The notes under the pieces were generated by a model that worked only from the letters and a program-made list of their open reading frames with translations, had not been told where the DNA came from and made no database searches. 64,000 nt of DNA from contig NZ_CP101827.1 in assembly GCF_024498295.1 (NCBI RefSeq), forward strand, positions 1,864,001-1,928,000, read 5' to 3'. Source of the stretch: Thermocaproicibacter melissae. Lineage in GTDB: Bacteria > Bacillota > Clostridia > Oscillospirales > Acutalibacteraceae. Position 1 is the first letter of the stretch. Every line of letters begins with the position of its first letter. The position numbers were made by a program, and so were the translations under genes. Below, one piece after another: positions 25,868 through 34,126 of this stretch.

Positions 25868-27083
25868 GGCCAAGCCACCCCCTGACTTTCTTAAGACTAT
25901 CGAGGAAAATGTCAATATCCTCTTTTGTGTTGTAAAAATACAGGCTTGCGCGGCACGTTGCGTTCACTTTCAGATATTCCATCAAAGGCTGCGCGCAATG
26001 GTGGCCGGCGCGGATTGCAACGCCGTTCATATCGAGAATGCTCGCAACATCGTGCGGATGAACGTCGTCCACATTAAACGAAATCACCCCGCAGCGGTTT
26101 TTGCGGTTGTCCGTTCCGCCGTGAACCGTGAGGTGCGGAATTTTCGCCATTCCGTCGAGCGCGTAGTTCAAAAGCTCCTGCTCGGTCTTTTGAATCCGCT
26201 CATATCCGACGGACTGAAGGTACTTGATAGCAGCTTCCAGCCCGACTGCGCCGCCGACATTCTGCGTGCCGGCTTCAAACTTCTGCGGCAGGGGTGCAAA
26301 AGTTGCATCCTGCTCATGCACATATTCAATCATTTCGCCGCCGCTCAAGAACGGAGGCATGTTGTTCAGAATTTCTTCTCTGCCGTAAAGGACGCCGATA
26401 CCCATTGGCGCCATCATTTTATGGCCGGAGAACGCCATGAAATCCGCTCCGAGTTTCTGCACGTTGACCGGCATGTGCGGAATGCTCTGCGCGCAGTCCA
26501 AAACGACCACGGCACCGACGGAATGTGCTTTCTCGGCGATTTTCTTTACGGGGTAAACCGTGCCGAGCACATTCGAGACATGCGCAAGGGCAACGATTTT
26601 TGTTTTGGAAGTGATTTTCTCCTCAATATCCTCGTCGGAAAGTTTTCCGGTTTCGTCTGGGTAGAGATAAACGAGCTTCGCACCCTTTGCCCGCGCAACC
26701 ATCTGCCAAGGCACAAGGTTGCTGTGATGTTCGCTGACGGGAAGGATGATTTCGTCGCCTTCCTTTACGAACGTCAAGCCGTAGCTGTAAGCGACAAGGT
26801 TCAGCGACTCGCTCGCGTTTCGGGTAAAGATGACTTCGCAGTCTTTCTCTGCGCCGATAAACTCCGCCACCGTATGGCGCGCGTCTTCATACCGCTGGGT
26901 CGCCTCGACGCTTAGGCCGTAGAGGCCGCGGTGCGGGTTGGCGTTCTGCGTGCGGTAAAACTCTTCGACCGCATGCAGGACCGGAAGCGGCCGCTGACTG
27001 GTTGCGGCATTATCGAGATAAACGAGGCGATGGCCGTTCATTGACTCGTTCAGGATTGGAAAATCCTTAACCCATGGATTCAA
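25857..27083 (-). CDS. sufS: SufS cysteine desulfurase
   Basis: A 408-residue PLP-dependent group II cysteine desulfurase. Signatures: YLDNAATSQRP near the N-terminus, HHSNLVPWQ, DCAQSIPHMPV, the PLP-lysine motif AFSGHKMMAP and the catalytic-Cys loop IRAGHHCAQPLM. It provides persulfide sulfur, through SufU, to the SufBCD scaffold. It overlaps sufD upstream and sufU downstream, so the operon is tightly coupled. Confidence 0.96.
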   Translation of the reverse strand: MNPWVKDFPILNESMNGHRLVYLDNAATSQRPLPVLHAVEEFYRTQNANPHRGLYGLSVEATQRYEDARHTVAEFIGAEKDCEVIFTRNASESLNLVAYSYGLTFVKEGDEIILPVSEHHSNLVPWQMVARAKGAKLVYLYPDETGKLSDEDIEEKITSKTKIVALAHVSNVLGTVYPVKKIAEKAHSVGAVVVLDCAQSIPHMPVNVQKLGADFMAFSGHKMMAPMGIGVLYGREEILNNMPPFLSGGEMIEYVHEQDATFAPLPQKFEAGTQNVGGAVGLEAAIKYLQSVGYERIQKTEQELLNYALDGMAKIPHLTVHGGTDNRKNRCGVISFNVDDVHPHDVASILDMNGVAIRAGHHCAQPLMEYLKVNATCRASLYFYNTKEDIDIFLDSLKKVRGWLGLGA

Positions 27084-28164
27084 GACCGCTCAGCCTCCCT
27101 TGCACATACTCCATCACTGCCGTCCGAAGCGATTCGTCCGGGATTCTGTCGGTAACCGGGCGGAACTGCGCTTCAATCAACAGCTTCTTTGCCTCAAGCT
27201 CGCTCAGGCCGCGCGACATAAGGTAGAACAGCGTATTTTCACCGATTTTTCCGGTGGAAGCGCCATGCCGCCCGTCCACATCTTCCTCCGCGCACAAAAT
27301 CAGCGGAGCGGTTTTGTTGCGCACCTTCGGGCTGAACAGCAGGTTGTATTCACTCTCATGTCCAACGGCCCGTTTTGAGCCGCGCTTAAAATCAATCGTT
27401 CCGCGGAACGTCTTTTCGCTTTCGTGGAGCAGGGCGCCCGTTACATGGATTTCACTATTGGTTTTGCGCCCATAATGCTCCGCAACGTAGTTCATGTCAA
27501 TGGAACGGCTTCCGTCGCCGAAATAAATCGTATCCATGACAAGGCTGCTTTTTTCGCCATCCAGCCGCGTTTTCACGCCGGAAAGCGCTGTTTTGCCTCC
27601 TACCTCAGCCTGAATGACGTCGATTTTTCCGCCTTCTTCCGCGAAGGCACCAACATTGTCAAAATGCGTGCAGGATTCGCCGAGAAGCTGCACCTGCACG
27701 AGGTGAATCACAGCGCCCTTCGCCGCGTAAAGCCTCGTGAGGCCACCGTGAAATTGCGCGAAATCTCCCTCGGAGCGGTAGCTCATCACAACGGTCAGTT
27801 CACTGTTTTCCTCCGCCGTAATGTCAACGGCATCGGCAAGAGTCGGGTTTTCCCCGTTCAGGCAAAAGTCCAGTTTTACGGGTTCCGAGGCTTTCACTCC
27901 CGCCGCGACGCGCAGCGAAAGACCGTAGGTTTGGTTGGAACGCACGAAATCCTCCGCGCTTTCCCCCATGCCCGTTTCCAGCTCCGGCTTCGGGAACGGC
28001 AGAACGGAAACGCTCACGCCGTCCGGAAGTGCGGAAAGCGGTTCTCCGGAATATGGCGCAAAACTGAGGTCTTTTGTTTCAAGATTCCGATAATTGATAC
28101 CCAGCCGGTTCCATGTTGGGGTCGGCAGGGTGTTGATTTGTTTCAAAGCAAGGTCCATAATCAT
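27067..28164 (-). CDS. sufD: SufD scaffold subunit
   Basis: A 365-residue beta-helix protein of the SufBD family. The C-terminal core carries GRHGASTGKIGENTLFYLMSRG and the helical tail AKKLLIEAQFRPVTDRIP. The variable N-terminal part is typical of Gram-positive SufD. It forms the SufBC2D complex. It overlaps sufS by 17 bases; an in-frame second ATG two codons in is an alternative start. Confidence 0.93.
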   Translation of the reverse strand: MIMDLALKQINTLPTPTWNRLGINYRNLETKDLSFAPYSGEPLSALPDGVSVSVLPFPKPELETGMGESAEDFVRSNQTYGLSLRVAAGVKASEPVKLDFCLNGENPTLADAVDITAEENSELTVVMSYRSEGDFAQFHGGLTRLYAAKGAVIHLVQVQLLGESCTHFDNVGAFAEEGGKIDVIQAEVGGKTALSGVKTRLDGEKSSLVMDTIYFGDGSRSIDMNYVAEHYGRKTNSEIHVTGALLHESEKTFRGTIDFKRGSKRAVGHESEYNLLFSPKVRNKTAPLILCAEEDVDGRHGASTGKIGENTLFYLMSRGLSELEAKKLLIEAQFRPVTDRIPDESLRTAVMEYVQGRLSGLESMG

Positions 28165-28175
28165 TCGTCCACCGC

Positions 28176-29588
28176 TCAGCCGATGGCACCCTCCATTTCC
28201 AGCTTGATGAGGTTGTTCATTTCCACCGCATATTCCACCGGAAGCTCCTTGGCGATAGGCTCCGCAAAACCGGTAACAATCATCGCCTTCGCGTCTTCCT
28301 CGGAAATACCGCGGCTCATTAAGTAAAAAATCGCTTCGTCGCTGATGCGGCCGATTTTTGCTTCATGACCGATTTCAACGTCGTCATTGCGGATATCCAT
28401 GACCGGAATCGTGTCGGAACGCGATATGTCGTCGAGCATGAGGGATTCGCAGTTGACGGCGGAACGGCAGCCGTATGCCTGCGGCAGCACCTCAACGGAG
28501 CTGCGGTATGTGCAGACGCCGCCGTCTTTGGAAATGGACTTTGTGTTGATGTTGGAATAGGTATGCGGAGCGGCATGCACAACCTTAGCACCGGTGTCGA
28601 GGTTTTGTCCCTTTCCGGCAAACGTGATGCCGGTAAACTCCATGCGGGAGTTTTCCCCCTTCAGGATGCTCATGGGGTACAGATAGGAAACATGGGAACC
28701 GAACGAACCGGAAACCCATTCTATGGTTCCGCCCTCTTCCACTAGCGCGCGCTTTGTGTTGAGGTTATACATATTCTTGGACCAGTTCTCGATGGTAGAA
28801 TAGCGCAGGCGCGCGTTCTTTGCAACATAAAGCTCCACGCAGCCGGCGTGAAGGTTCGCAACGTTGTATTTCGGTGCGGAGCATCCTTCGATGAAGTGAA
28901 GGTCTGCGCCTTCGCCGAGAATAATCAGCGTGTGCTCGAACTGCCCCGCTCCCGGCGCGTTGAGGCGGAAGTAGGATTGCAGCGGAATTTCCACCTTCAC
29001 ATGCGGCGGGACATACACGAACGAACCGCCGGACCAAACGGCGCCGTGCAGCGCAACAAACTTGTGGTCGGTCGGCGGTACAAGCTTCATGAAATGCTCG
29101 CGCACCATCGGCCCGTACGTCGGGTCGTGGATGGCAGATTCCATGTCGGTGTAAACGACGCCCTGACGCTTGACCTCCTCGCGGACGTTGTGGTACACGA
29201 CTTCCGAGTCATATTGCGCGCCGACGCCTGCGAGCGACTTTTGTTCCGCCTGCGGAATACCGAGGCGTTCAAACGTGTTCTTGATGTCTTCCGGCACCTG
29301 CGCCCAATTTCCGCGCATCGGCGTGTTGGGGCGGATGTACGTAACGATATTATCCATATTGAGGCCTTCCAGCGAAGGGCCCCAATTCGGATTTTCCATG
29401 CTGTTGTAAATCTTCAGCGACTTCTGGCGGAATTCGCGCATCCAGTCGGGATCGTTTTTCTGGTCTGAAATTTCGGAAACGATTTCCGGCGTCAGGCCGC
29501 CTTCCACCTGATAAGCTGCATTGACTTTATCTTTAATATCATAAATGGTGCGGTCAATATCTTGGACCGCTGCCTTTTTTCTTTCCAT
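28176..29588 (-). CDS. sufB: SufB scaffold subunit
   Basis: A 470-residue SufB. Conserved segments include GAQYDSEVVYHNV, VWSGGSFVYVPPHV, HFIEGCSAP, TIENWSKNMYNLNTKRALV and the C-terminal GHEAKIGRISDEAIFYLMSRG. It is the central scaffold on which Fe-S clusters are assembled with SufC and SufD. The length is typical (465-470). It lies 11 bases upstream of sufD. Confidence 0.96.
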   Translation of the reverse strand: MERKKAAVQDIDRTIYDIKDKVNAAYQVEGGLTPEIVSEISDQKNDPDWMREFRQKSLKIYNSMENPNWGPSLEGLNMDNIVTYIRPNTPMRGNWAQVPEDIKNTFERLGIPQAEQKSLAGVGAQYDSEVVYHNVREEVKRQGVVYTDMESAIHDPTYGPMVREHFMKLVPPTDHKFVALHGAVWSGGSFVYVPPHVKVEIPLQSYFRLNAPGAGQFEHTLIILGEGADLHFIEGCSAPKYNVANLHAGCVELYVAKNARLRYSTIENWSKNMYNLNTKRALVEEGGTIEWVSGSFGSHVSYLYPMSILKGENSRMEFTGITFAGKGQNLDTGAKVVHAAPHTYSNINTKSISKDGGVCTYRSSVEVLPQAYGCRSAVNCESLMLDDISRSDTIPVMDIRNDDVEIGHEAKIGRISDEAIFYLMSRGISEEDAKAMIVTGFAEPIAKELPVEYAVEMNNLIKLEMEGAIG

Positions 29589-29608
29589 GCTGTCTTTCCT
29601 CCAGGCCC

Positions 29609-30352
29609 TCAGACCGCCGCAGCGGAAATCTGCTGAAAGCCGTTGCGGTTGATTTCATCCACAAGGCTGCTGTCTCCGGTTCTGACGATGCGACCATCCA
29701 TCAGGATGTGCACATAGTCCACCGTAAGAGCCTCAAGAATCTTTGTGTTGTGCGTGATGATGAGGAGCGAATGCTGCCCATCGTTCATATAGTTTTCAAC
29801 GCCCTGCGACACAGTACGCACAGCGTCAACATCGAGGCCGGAATCGGTCTCGTCAAGGATCGCGAGCTTCGGATTGCTCATGAGCATCTGAAGAATCTCC
29901 GATTTTTTCTTTTCGCCGCCGGAGAAGCCGACATTCAGGTAACGGGATGCGTATTCCGCATCCATGTTAAGCATCTGCATTTTCTCGGCAAGCTCTTTCT
30001 TGTAGGCGAACAGCTTGACAGGCTTGCCCGTCAGCGCAAGGCGCGAAGTGCGCATGAAACTCTCGAGCGTCACGCCCGGCACTTCCTCCGGATTCTGGAA
30101 CGACAGGAACAGCCCCGCCTTTGCGCGCTCGTTTGCCGGCGCATGGGTAATGTCTTTCCCGTCGAACACAATGGAGCCTTCCTCCACTTTGTACTGCGGA
30201 TGGCCCATAATGGTATTTACTAGCGTAGATTTTCCCGCTCCGTTCGGGCCCATGAGAACGTGCACTTCGCCCTCGCCCACGCTCAGATTCAGCCCGTTCA
30301 GAATCGTTGTTCCATCAACGCTTACTTTTAAATTCTTTACTTCCAGCAACAT
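29609..30352 (-). CDS. sufC: SufC ATPase
   Basis: A 247-residue ABC-type ATPase of the Suf system. Walker A is GPNGAGKST, the signature is VGFSGGEKKKSEILQM, and Walker B is LAILDETDSGLDVD, the last being diagnostic for SufC. It is the first gene of the sufCBDSU operon and has a sigma-A-type promoter about 60 bases upstream. Confidence 0.96.
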   Translation of the reverse strand: MLLEVKNLKVSVDGTTILNGLNLSVGEGEVHVLMGPNGAGKSTLVNTIMGHPQYKVEEGSIVFDGKDITHAPANERAKAGLFLSFQNPEEVPGVTLESFMRTSRLALTGKPVKLFAYKKELAEKMQMLNMDAEYASRYLNVGFSGGEKKKSEILQMLMSNPKLAILDETDSGLDVDAVRTVSQGVENYMNDGQHSLLIITHNTKILEALTVDYVHILMDGRIVRTGDSSLVDEINRNGFQQISAAAV

Positions 30353-30409
30353 ATCTGCACCTCTATGGGATTTCTCCCTTTAATGTATACTAAATTAATG
30401 TACGTTTTC

Positions 30410-30437
30410 ATTATAGCAGGAAATCCCTGCATTTCAA
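30410..30437 (-). promoter_or_regulatory. Promoter of the suf operon with palindromic spacer
   Basis: Minus-strand TTGAAA (30432-30437) and TATAAT (30410-30415) are 16 bases apart. The spacer TGCAGGGATTTCCTGC contains an inverted repeat (GCAGG/CCTGC), a candidate repressor site. Two TACATTAA repeats lie between the promoter and sufC. Confidence 0.6.
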
Positions 30438-30463
30438 GCGAGAAACAGCGGAATATTCGTTTT

Positions 30464-30934
30464 TCAGGGGATTTCTGACGCATCGCACCCCAGAATTTCG
30501 GCGATCTTCTCCGTTTGTTCGCGCGTGGGGCTCTTTTCGTAATTTTCCCAGGAAAAAAGTTCCTGCTGCGTGACGCCGATGCGCTGTGCGAGTTCTTGCC
30601 TTGTCATTCCCGCTGCGGTGCGGTAAATCTCCAATTTTTTGTAGCGCTCGAGCAAATGCGCCATGTGCTTCTCCCGGTCAATCAAAAGCGGGCACCCGTT
30701 GTGAAGCATCAGCTCACAGGCAGTTCCGTCTTCCCTCTGAATCACCGGGCGACCGTTCGCATCCGTACCGAGGCGGTAATGTTTCGGCAGAACATAATCG
30801 TGGCCGCCATCATCCTTTCCGCGGCTGGTCGGGTCGGAATCATCCCACGGCAGCAGAGAAACGCTTTCTCCCACGCAGGTCGGGTCGAGCGAGGAATAGC
30901 AGTTGATTTTGTAAATGGTGACGATTTCACTCAT
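30464..30934 (-). CDS. XRE-type regulator with a novel N-terminal region
   Basis: A 156-residue protein. About 95 N-terminal residues match nothing I recognise. They are followed by a C-terminal Cro/C1 helix-turn-helix (RTAAGMTRQELAQRIGVTQQ, then LFSWENYEKSPTREQ). The domain order, HTH at the C-terminus, is unusual for XRE regulators. The ATG at 30934 has AAGGGGA eight bases upstream; an upstream GTG lacks one. It is encoded directly upstream of the suf promoter on the same strand, so control of suf is possible but unproven. Confidence 0.75.
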   Translation of the reverse strand: MSEIVTIYKINCYSSLDPTCVGESVSLLPWDDSDPTSRGKDDGGHDYVLPKHYRLGTDANGRPVIQREDGTACELMLHNGCPLLIDREKHMAHLLERYKKLEIYRTAAGMTRQELAQRIGVTQQELFSWENYEKSPTREQTEKIAEILGCDASEIP

Positions 30935-31098
30935 ACGGGCAGTCCCCTTTTTCACTTCTTTATTATGCCATTATGCCAATGTATTATAGCACAATTCCGC
31001 AATACCGAAAACACATCGCAAAACGTGCATTTTTGTGGCAGAAACGAACGAAAAAGCGGCGAAAATGTATCCGCGATACATCCCGCCGCTGTTGTGTT

Positions 31099-31251
31099 TT
31101 ACATAAGTCCTGCTTTCTTTTTTCCGGATTTCGCCTTCCCTTGAATTTCCGGCACGGGAGGTACTTCGTTTTTCGGGAAATGTGTAATCCGGTTGCTCTT
31201 GGTGCCGTGGGGTGCCTTCGGGTCCGGTCGTCTCATTCCAGCTTTCGCCAT
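31099..31251 (-). CDS. Small conserved basic protein (50 aa)
   Basis: Fifty codons from ATG 31251 to TAA 31099, with a strong AAGGAGG site. The product is basic and Pro-rich: it begins MAKAGMRRPDPKAPHGTKSN, continues through FPKNEVPPVPEIQGKAKSG and ends in a Lys-rich tail. From memory, very similar short proteins occur in other Clostridia; no function is known to me. It starts 12 bases after the stop of a second tiny gene, and both carry a PDPK motif. Confidence 0.75.
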   Translation of the reverse strand: MAKAGMRRPDPKAPHGTKSNRITHFPKNEVPPVPEIQGKAKSGKKKAGLM

Positions 31252-31263
31252 GATTCTGCCTCC

Positions 31264-31398
31264 TTACACATCGTGACGCGGGGCTGACTGTTTTTTCGCT
31301 GTTTTGGAACGATTTTGATTTTCGCGCGTCAGCGGTGTCTGCCCGTTCGCCTTTTCCTCCCGAACTCCCTTCGGGTCCGGCTGACTGTCTTTCGGCAT
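31264..31398 (-). CDS. Small basic protein (44 aa) paired with the downstream tiny gene
   Basis: Forty-four codons from ATG 31398 to TAA 31264, preceded by GGAGGTGG. The product is hydrophilic and disorder-prone: it begins MPKDSQPDPKGVREEKANGQ and ends SAPRHDV. The stop is 12 bases upstream of the next small gene, whose ribosome site begins at that stop (TAAGGAGG), so the two appear translationally coupled. Family unknown. Composition is compatible with a small nucleic-acid-associated or spore-associated protein, but this is speculation. Confidence 0.65.
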   Translation of the reverse strand: MPKDSQPDPKGVREEKANGQTPLTRENQNRSKTAKKQSAPRHDV

Positions 31399-31493
31399 GC
31401 AACCACCTCCGCCGGATAGTATTCACTCCGGCGTGCCGGCTATTCTCCCGGGCAATCGGCATTTTTCGGCAGAAAATTCAGCGATGCTGCTTT

Positions 31494-32348
31494 TTATTTC
31501 AAAAGGCCGAGGCGTTTCGTATATTCCGGCAAACCGGCTTCAAAATTCACACCGAAGCGAATGTCCGTCCCCGCTTCCTTGGTACGCCGGATGCTTTCGG
31601 CCGTAAAGTCTGCGGCAATCTGCGCCGAGTCGCGAAGCGAAAGGCCGCGGAGGAAAGCGCCGAGCAGGGCACTGGCAAAGACGTCGCCCGTACCGTGGTA
31701 GGAGCCTTCGATGCGCCGGCTCATGGCGTATCCGGTCTCGCCGGACTCCGCATCGTAAACCGCACAGCCGAGGTGCTCCGGTTCCGTCCAGACACCCGTG
31801 AGAACGATGCGGCGCGGCCCAAGGTCAGCAAGGCCGTGCAGGACATGGTCGATATATGCTTTGTCGTATGGTCCCTCGCGGTAAGGCTCGTTCAGAAGAA
31901 ATGCCGCTTCCGTCAAATTCGGCAGAATAACGTCCGCTTTCGCGCAGAGATTCGCCATTCCCTGCGGAAAATCGCTGCGGAACGACGCATACAGTTTTCC
32001 TCCGTCCGCCATGACGGGGTCAATGCAGACAAGCGTATGTTCGTTTCGGAATTCGGAAATAATCTGTGAAACAAGCTCCAATTGTTCAAAGGAGCCGAGA
32101 TAGCCCGTGTAAATGGCGTCAAACTGCAAACCGAGAGAACTCCAATGCCGCACAATGGCGGGAATATCTTCTGTCAGGTCGCGAAAGGTATATCCGGTAA
32201 AACCGCCGGTGTGCGTGGAGAGAACTGCCGTCGGCAGGGCCACTGTTTCCGCCCCTGCCGCCGATAGAATCGGCAGCGCAACCGTCAGAGAACACTTTCC
32301 GAAGCAGGAAAGGTCATGGATGGCCATTACTCGTTTCTGATAATTCAT
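31494..32348 (-). CDS. pdxK: Pyridoxal/pyridoxamine kinase
   Basis: A 284-residue ribokinase-superfamily enzyme that phosphorylates vitamin B6 vitamers. Signatures: MAIHDLSCFGKCSLTVALP at the N-terminus, STHTGGFTGY, DPVMADGGKLY, LPNLTEAAFLL and the C-terminal anion-hole and base motif GTGDVFASALLGAF. Starting at ATG 32348 gives the family N-terminus. Several upstream in-frame codons could extend it, but the extension is not conserved-looking. Confidence 0.93.
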   Translation of the reverse strand: MNYQKRVMAIHDLSCFGKCSLTVALPILSAAGAETVALPTAVLSTHTGGFTGYTFRDLTEDIPAIVRHWSSLGLQFDAIYTGYLGSFEQLELVSQIISEFRNEHTLVCIDPVMADGGKLYASFRSDFPQGMANLCAKADVILPNLTEAAFLLNEPYREGPYDKAYIDHVLHGLADLGPRRIVLTGVWTEPEHLGCAVYDAESGETGYAMSRRIEGSYHGTGDVFASALLGAFLRGLSLRDSAQIAADFTAESIRRTKEAGTDIRFGVNFEAGLPEYTKRLGLLK

Positions 32349-32411
32349 GGAAAAATCACGGCTTTCCGTGTAAATTTGCGCTTGCCTTCGTTTTGGCAAG
32401 CGCTTTTCTTT

Positions 32412-32776
32412 TTCCCATCATAATGAAAAACTGACTTGGTGAAAAGCCGCAGTTTATAAAAATTTTACCAGTACAGCTTATTAATTTCTGCCTGCCGCTG
32501 CAAACCCAGTCAGATTCTCCCTATTTTTGTGTGAAATTGCAGGTGCTGTTTCCAATTTAGCTTGGGAGAAATAAAATTGGCGGCACTTTTTTGTCTTTGC
32601 CGGTACTGTCTTTTCGATTTCATGCGTGCAAATATTTTCTTTTTATTTCCGCAATCGAAAAGCAAAAACACATTTTCCCTGCGGATTTGCCGGATTGTTC
32701 TTGCAGATGAAATCGCTGACATCATAAATCAATATTCGTCGGGCAGAGTAATAACGCGGTGCAGGGAGGTGAAGTT
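32412..32776. other. Intergenic region upstream of spoIVB
   Basis: About 365 bases without a supported gene. It is A+T-rich and must hold the spoIVB promoter, but I could not pick a convincing forespore-sigma (-10/-35) pair. No strong hairpin is seen. Confidence 0.5.
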
Positions 32777-34009
32777 TTGAAAAAAGCATTAAAAAAACTG
32801 ACCGCATCCGCTGTAACCCTTGGGCTTCTTTTTACGGCAGTCCTCGGAACGGCGGATTATCTCACGCCCGACTCCTACACAGTTGTGGAAGGAACCAGCC
32901 CCACTTGGGGTTCGGGAGCTTTTTCTCTTTTGAAAAATGGTCCCGTGCAGGCTTCCGCCAGCACAGGAGACACGTATCCCAAGACTTATTCTGCGCAGCT
33001 CATGCTTTACAATACGATTCCGATTAAAACCGTAACCGTTAACGTAGTCGACAGCAATTCAGTCGTTCTTTGCGGCATGCCGTTTGGCATAAAAATGTTT
33101 ACCAACGGCGTCGTCGTTGTCGGCATGGCTGATGTAAAAACGTCTGTCGGAACCATGAATCCGGCCTCGGAAGCCGGTCTGAAAACCGGCGATATCATTC
33201 TTTCCATTAACGGCACAACAATGAATACCAACCTTGAAGTCGAGAAGGCCATAGAAAATTCCAACGGTCAGCCACTGAAATTCACGATCAACCGCGACGG
33301 CAAAAAAATTTCAGCCACCGTTCGGCCGGTCCGTTCCGAATCGGACGGGCAATATAAAATCGGTCTCTGGGTACGTGACAGCACCGCAGGAATTGGAACT
33401 TTGACATTTTACGACCCTTCTGGCAATTGCTTTGCAGGCCTCGGGCACGGCATTTGTGACGCTGACACCGGCAAACTGATGCCGCTGCTCAGTGGAGACA
33501 TTGTCCCCGTTACAATCAGTGGTGTGACAAAAGGCACAAAAGGCACGCCGGGAGAACTTCGGGGGTACTTCACCGATGAAACGGCAGAAGGGAGCCTCTG
33601 CGCAAATGTTGAAACAGGTGTCTATGGGCTCATGAAAAAACCTGTTCATGGTCAGACGATGAAAGTCGCCATGAAACAGGATGTAAAAACAGGCCCGGCG
33701 AAAATCTATGCAACAATCAGCGGTGACAAACCGCAGTATTTTGATATTGAAATTGAAAAAATCGACTACCGCGATGACGTGAAAACCAAAAATCTAGTCA
33801 TCTGCGCAACCGACCAGAAGCTCCTCACGCAAACCGGCGGTATCGTCCAAGGCATGAGCGGCAGCCCAATTATCCAGAACGGCAAACTCGTTGGTGCAGT
33901 GACCCATGTTTTTGTCAATGACCCGACGCACGGCTACGGCATCTTTGCCGAAAACATGCTTGTAGAATCTAGGTCGATTGCCGCTCAGCAGAGCGATCTC
34001 GCTTCTTAA
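32777..34009 (+). CDS. spoIVB: SpoIVB signalling serine peptidase
   Basis: A 410-residue S55-family peptidase secreted from the forespore to trigger pro-sigma-K processing. An N-terminal membrane/signal segment covers about residues 8-28, a PDZ domain about 105-190 (GLKTGDIILSINGTTM), followed by the peptidase domain with His224 in GLGHGI and the nucleophile Ser361 in QGMSGSPI. The TTG at 32777 is chosen because GGGAGGTG lies just upstream; a GTG at 32759 would precede that site. It is followed by spo0A, the usual Firmicutes order. Confidence 0.95.
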   Translation: MKKALKKLTASAVTLGLLFTAVLGTADYLTPDSYTVVEGTSPTWGSGAFSLLKNGPVQASASTGDTYPKTYSAQLMLYNTIPIKTVTVNVVDSNSVVLCGMPFGIKMFTNGVVVVGMADVKTSVGTMNPASEAGLKTGDIILSINGTTMNTNLEVEKAIENSNGQPLKFTINRDGKKISATVRPVRSESDGQYKIGLWVRDSTAGIGTLTFYDPSGNCFAGLGHGICDADTGKLMPLLSGDIVPVTISGVTKGTKGTPGELRGYFTDETAEGSLCANVETGVYGLMKKPVHGQTMKVAMKQDVKTGPAKIYATISGDKPQYFDIEIEKIDYRDDVKTKNLVICATDQKLLTQTGGIVQGMSGSPIIQNGKLVGAVTHVFVNDPTHGYGIFAENMLVESRSIAAQQSDLAS

Positions 34010-34063
34010 ATTGTCTCTCAGTTGGATTTTTCCCCATAAATCAAAAAAATATTGAAATAACTC

Positions 34064-34092
34064 TTGCCATTTTTACCAATATATGGTATTAT
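34064..34092 (+). promoter_or_regulatory. Vegetative promoter of spo0A
   Basis: TTGCCA (34064-34069) and TATTAT (34087-34092) with a 17-base spacer lie 35 bases before the ATG. No clear 0A box (TGTCGAA) was found between spoIVB and spo0A. Confidence 0.5.
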
Positions 34093-34126
34093 AACAGCAT
34101 AAACAAACATGTAAGGGGAGACAAAG

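Noticed and set aside
30971-31462. A 163-codon minus-strand frame across 30971-31462
   Set aside because: No ribosome site or family match. Two shorter frames in the same stretch have strong ribosome sites and coherent small proteins.
32412-32776. Small open frames upstream of spoIVB
   Set aside because: Low-complexity A+T-rich frames without ribosome sites or family features.
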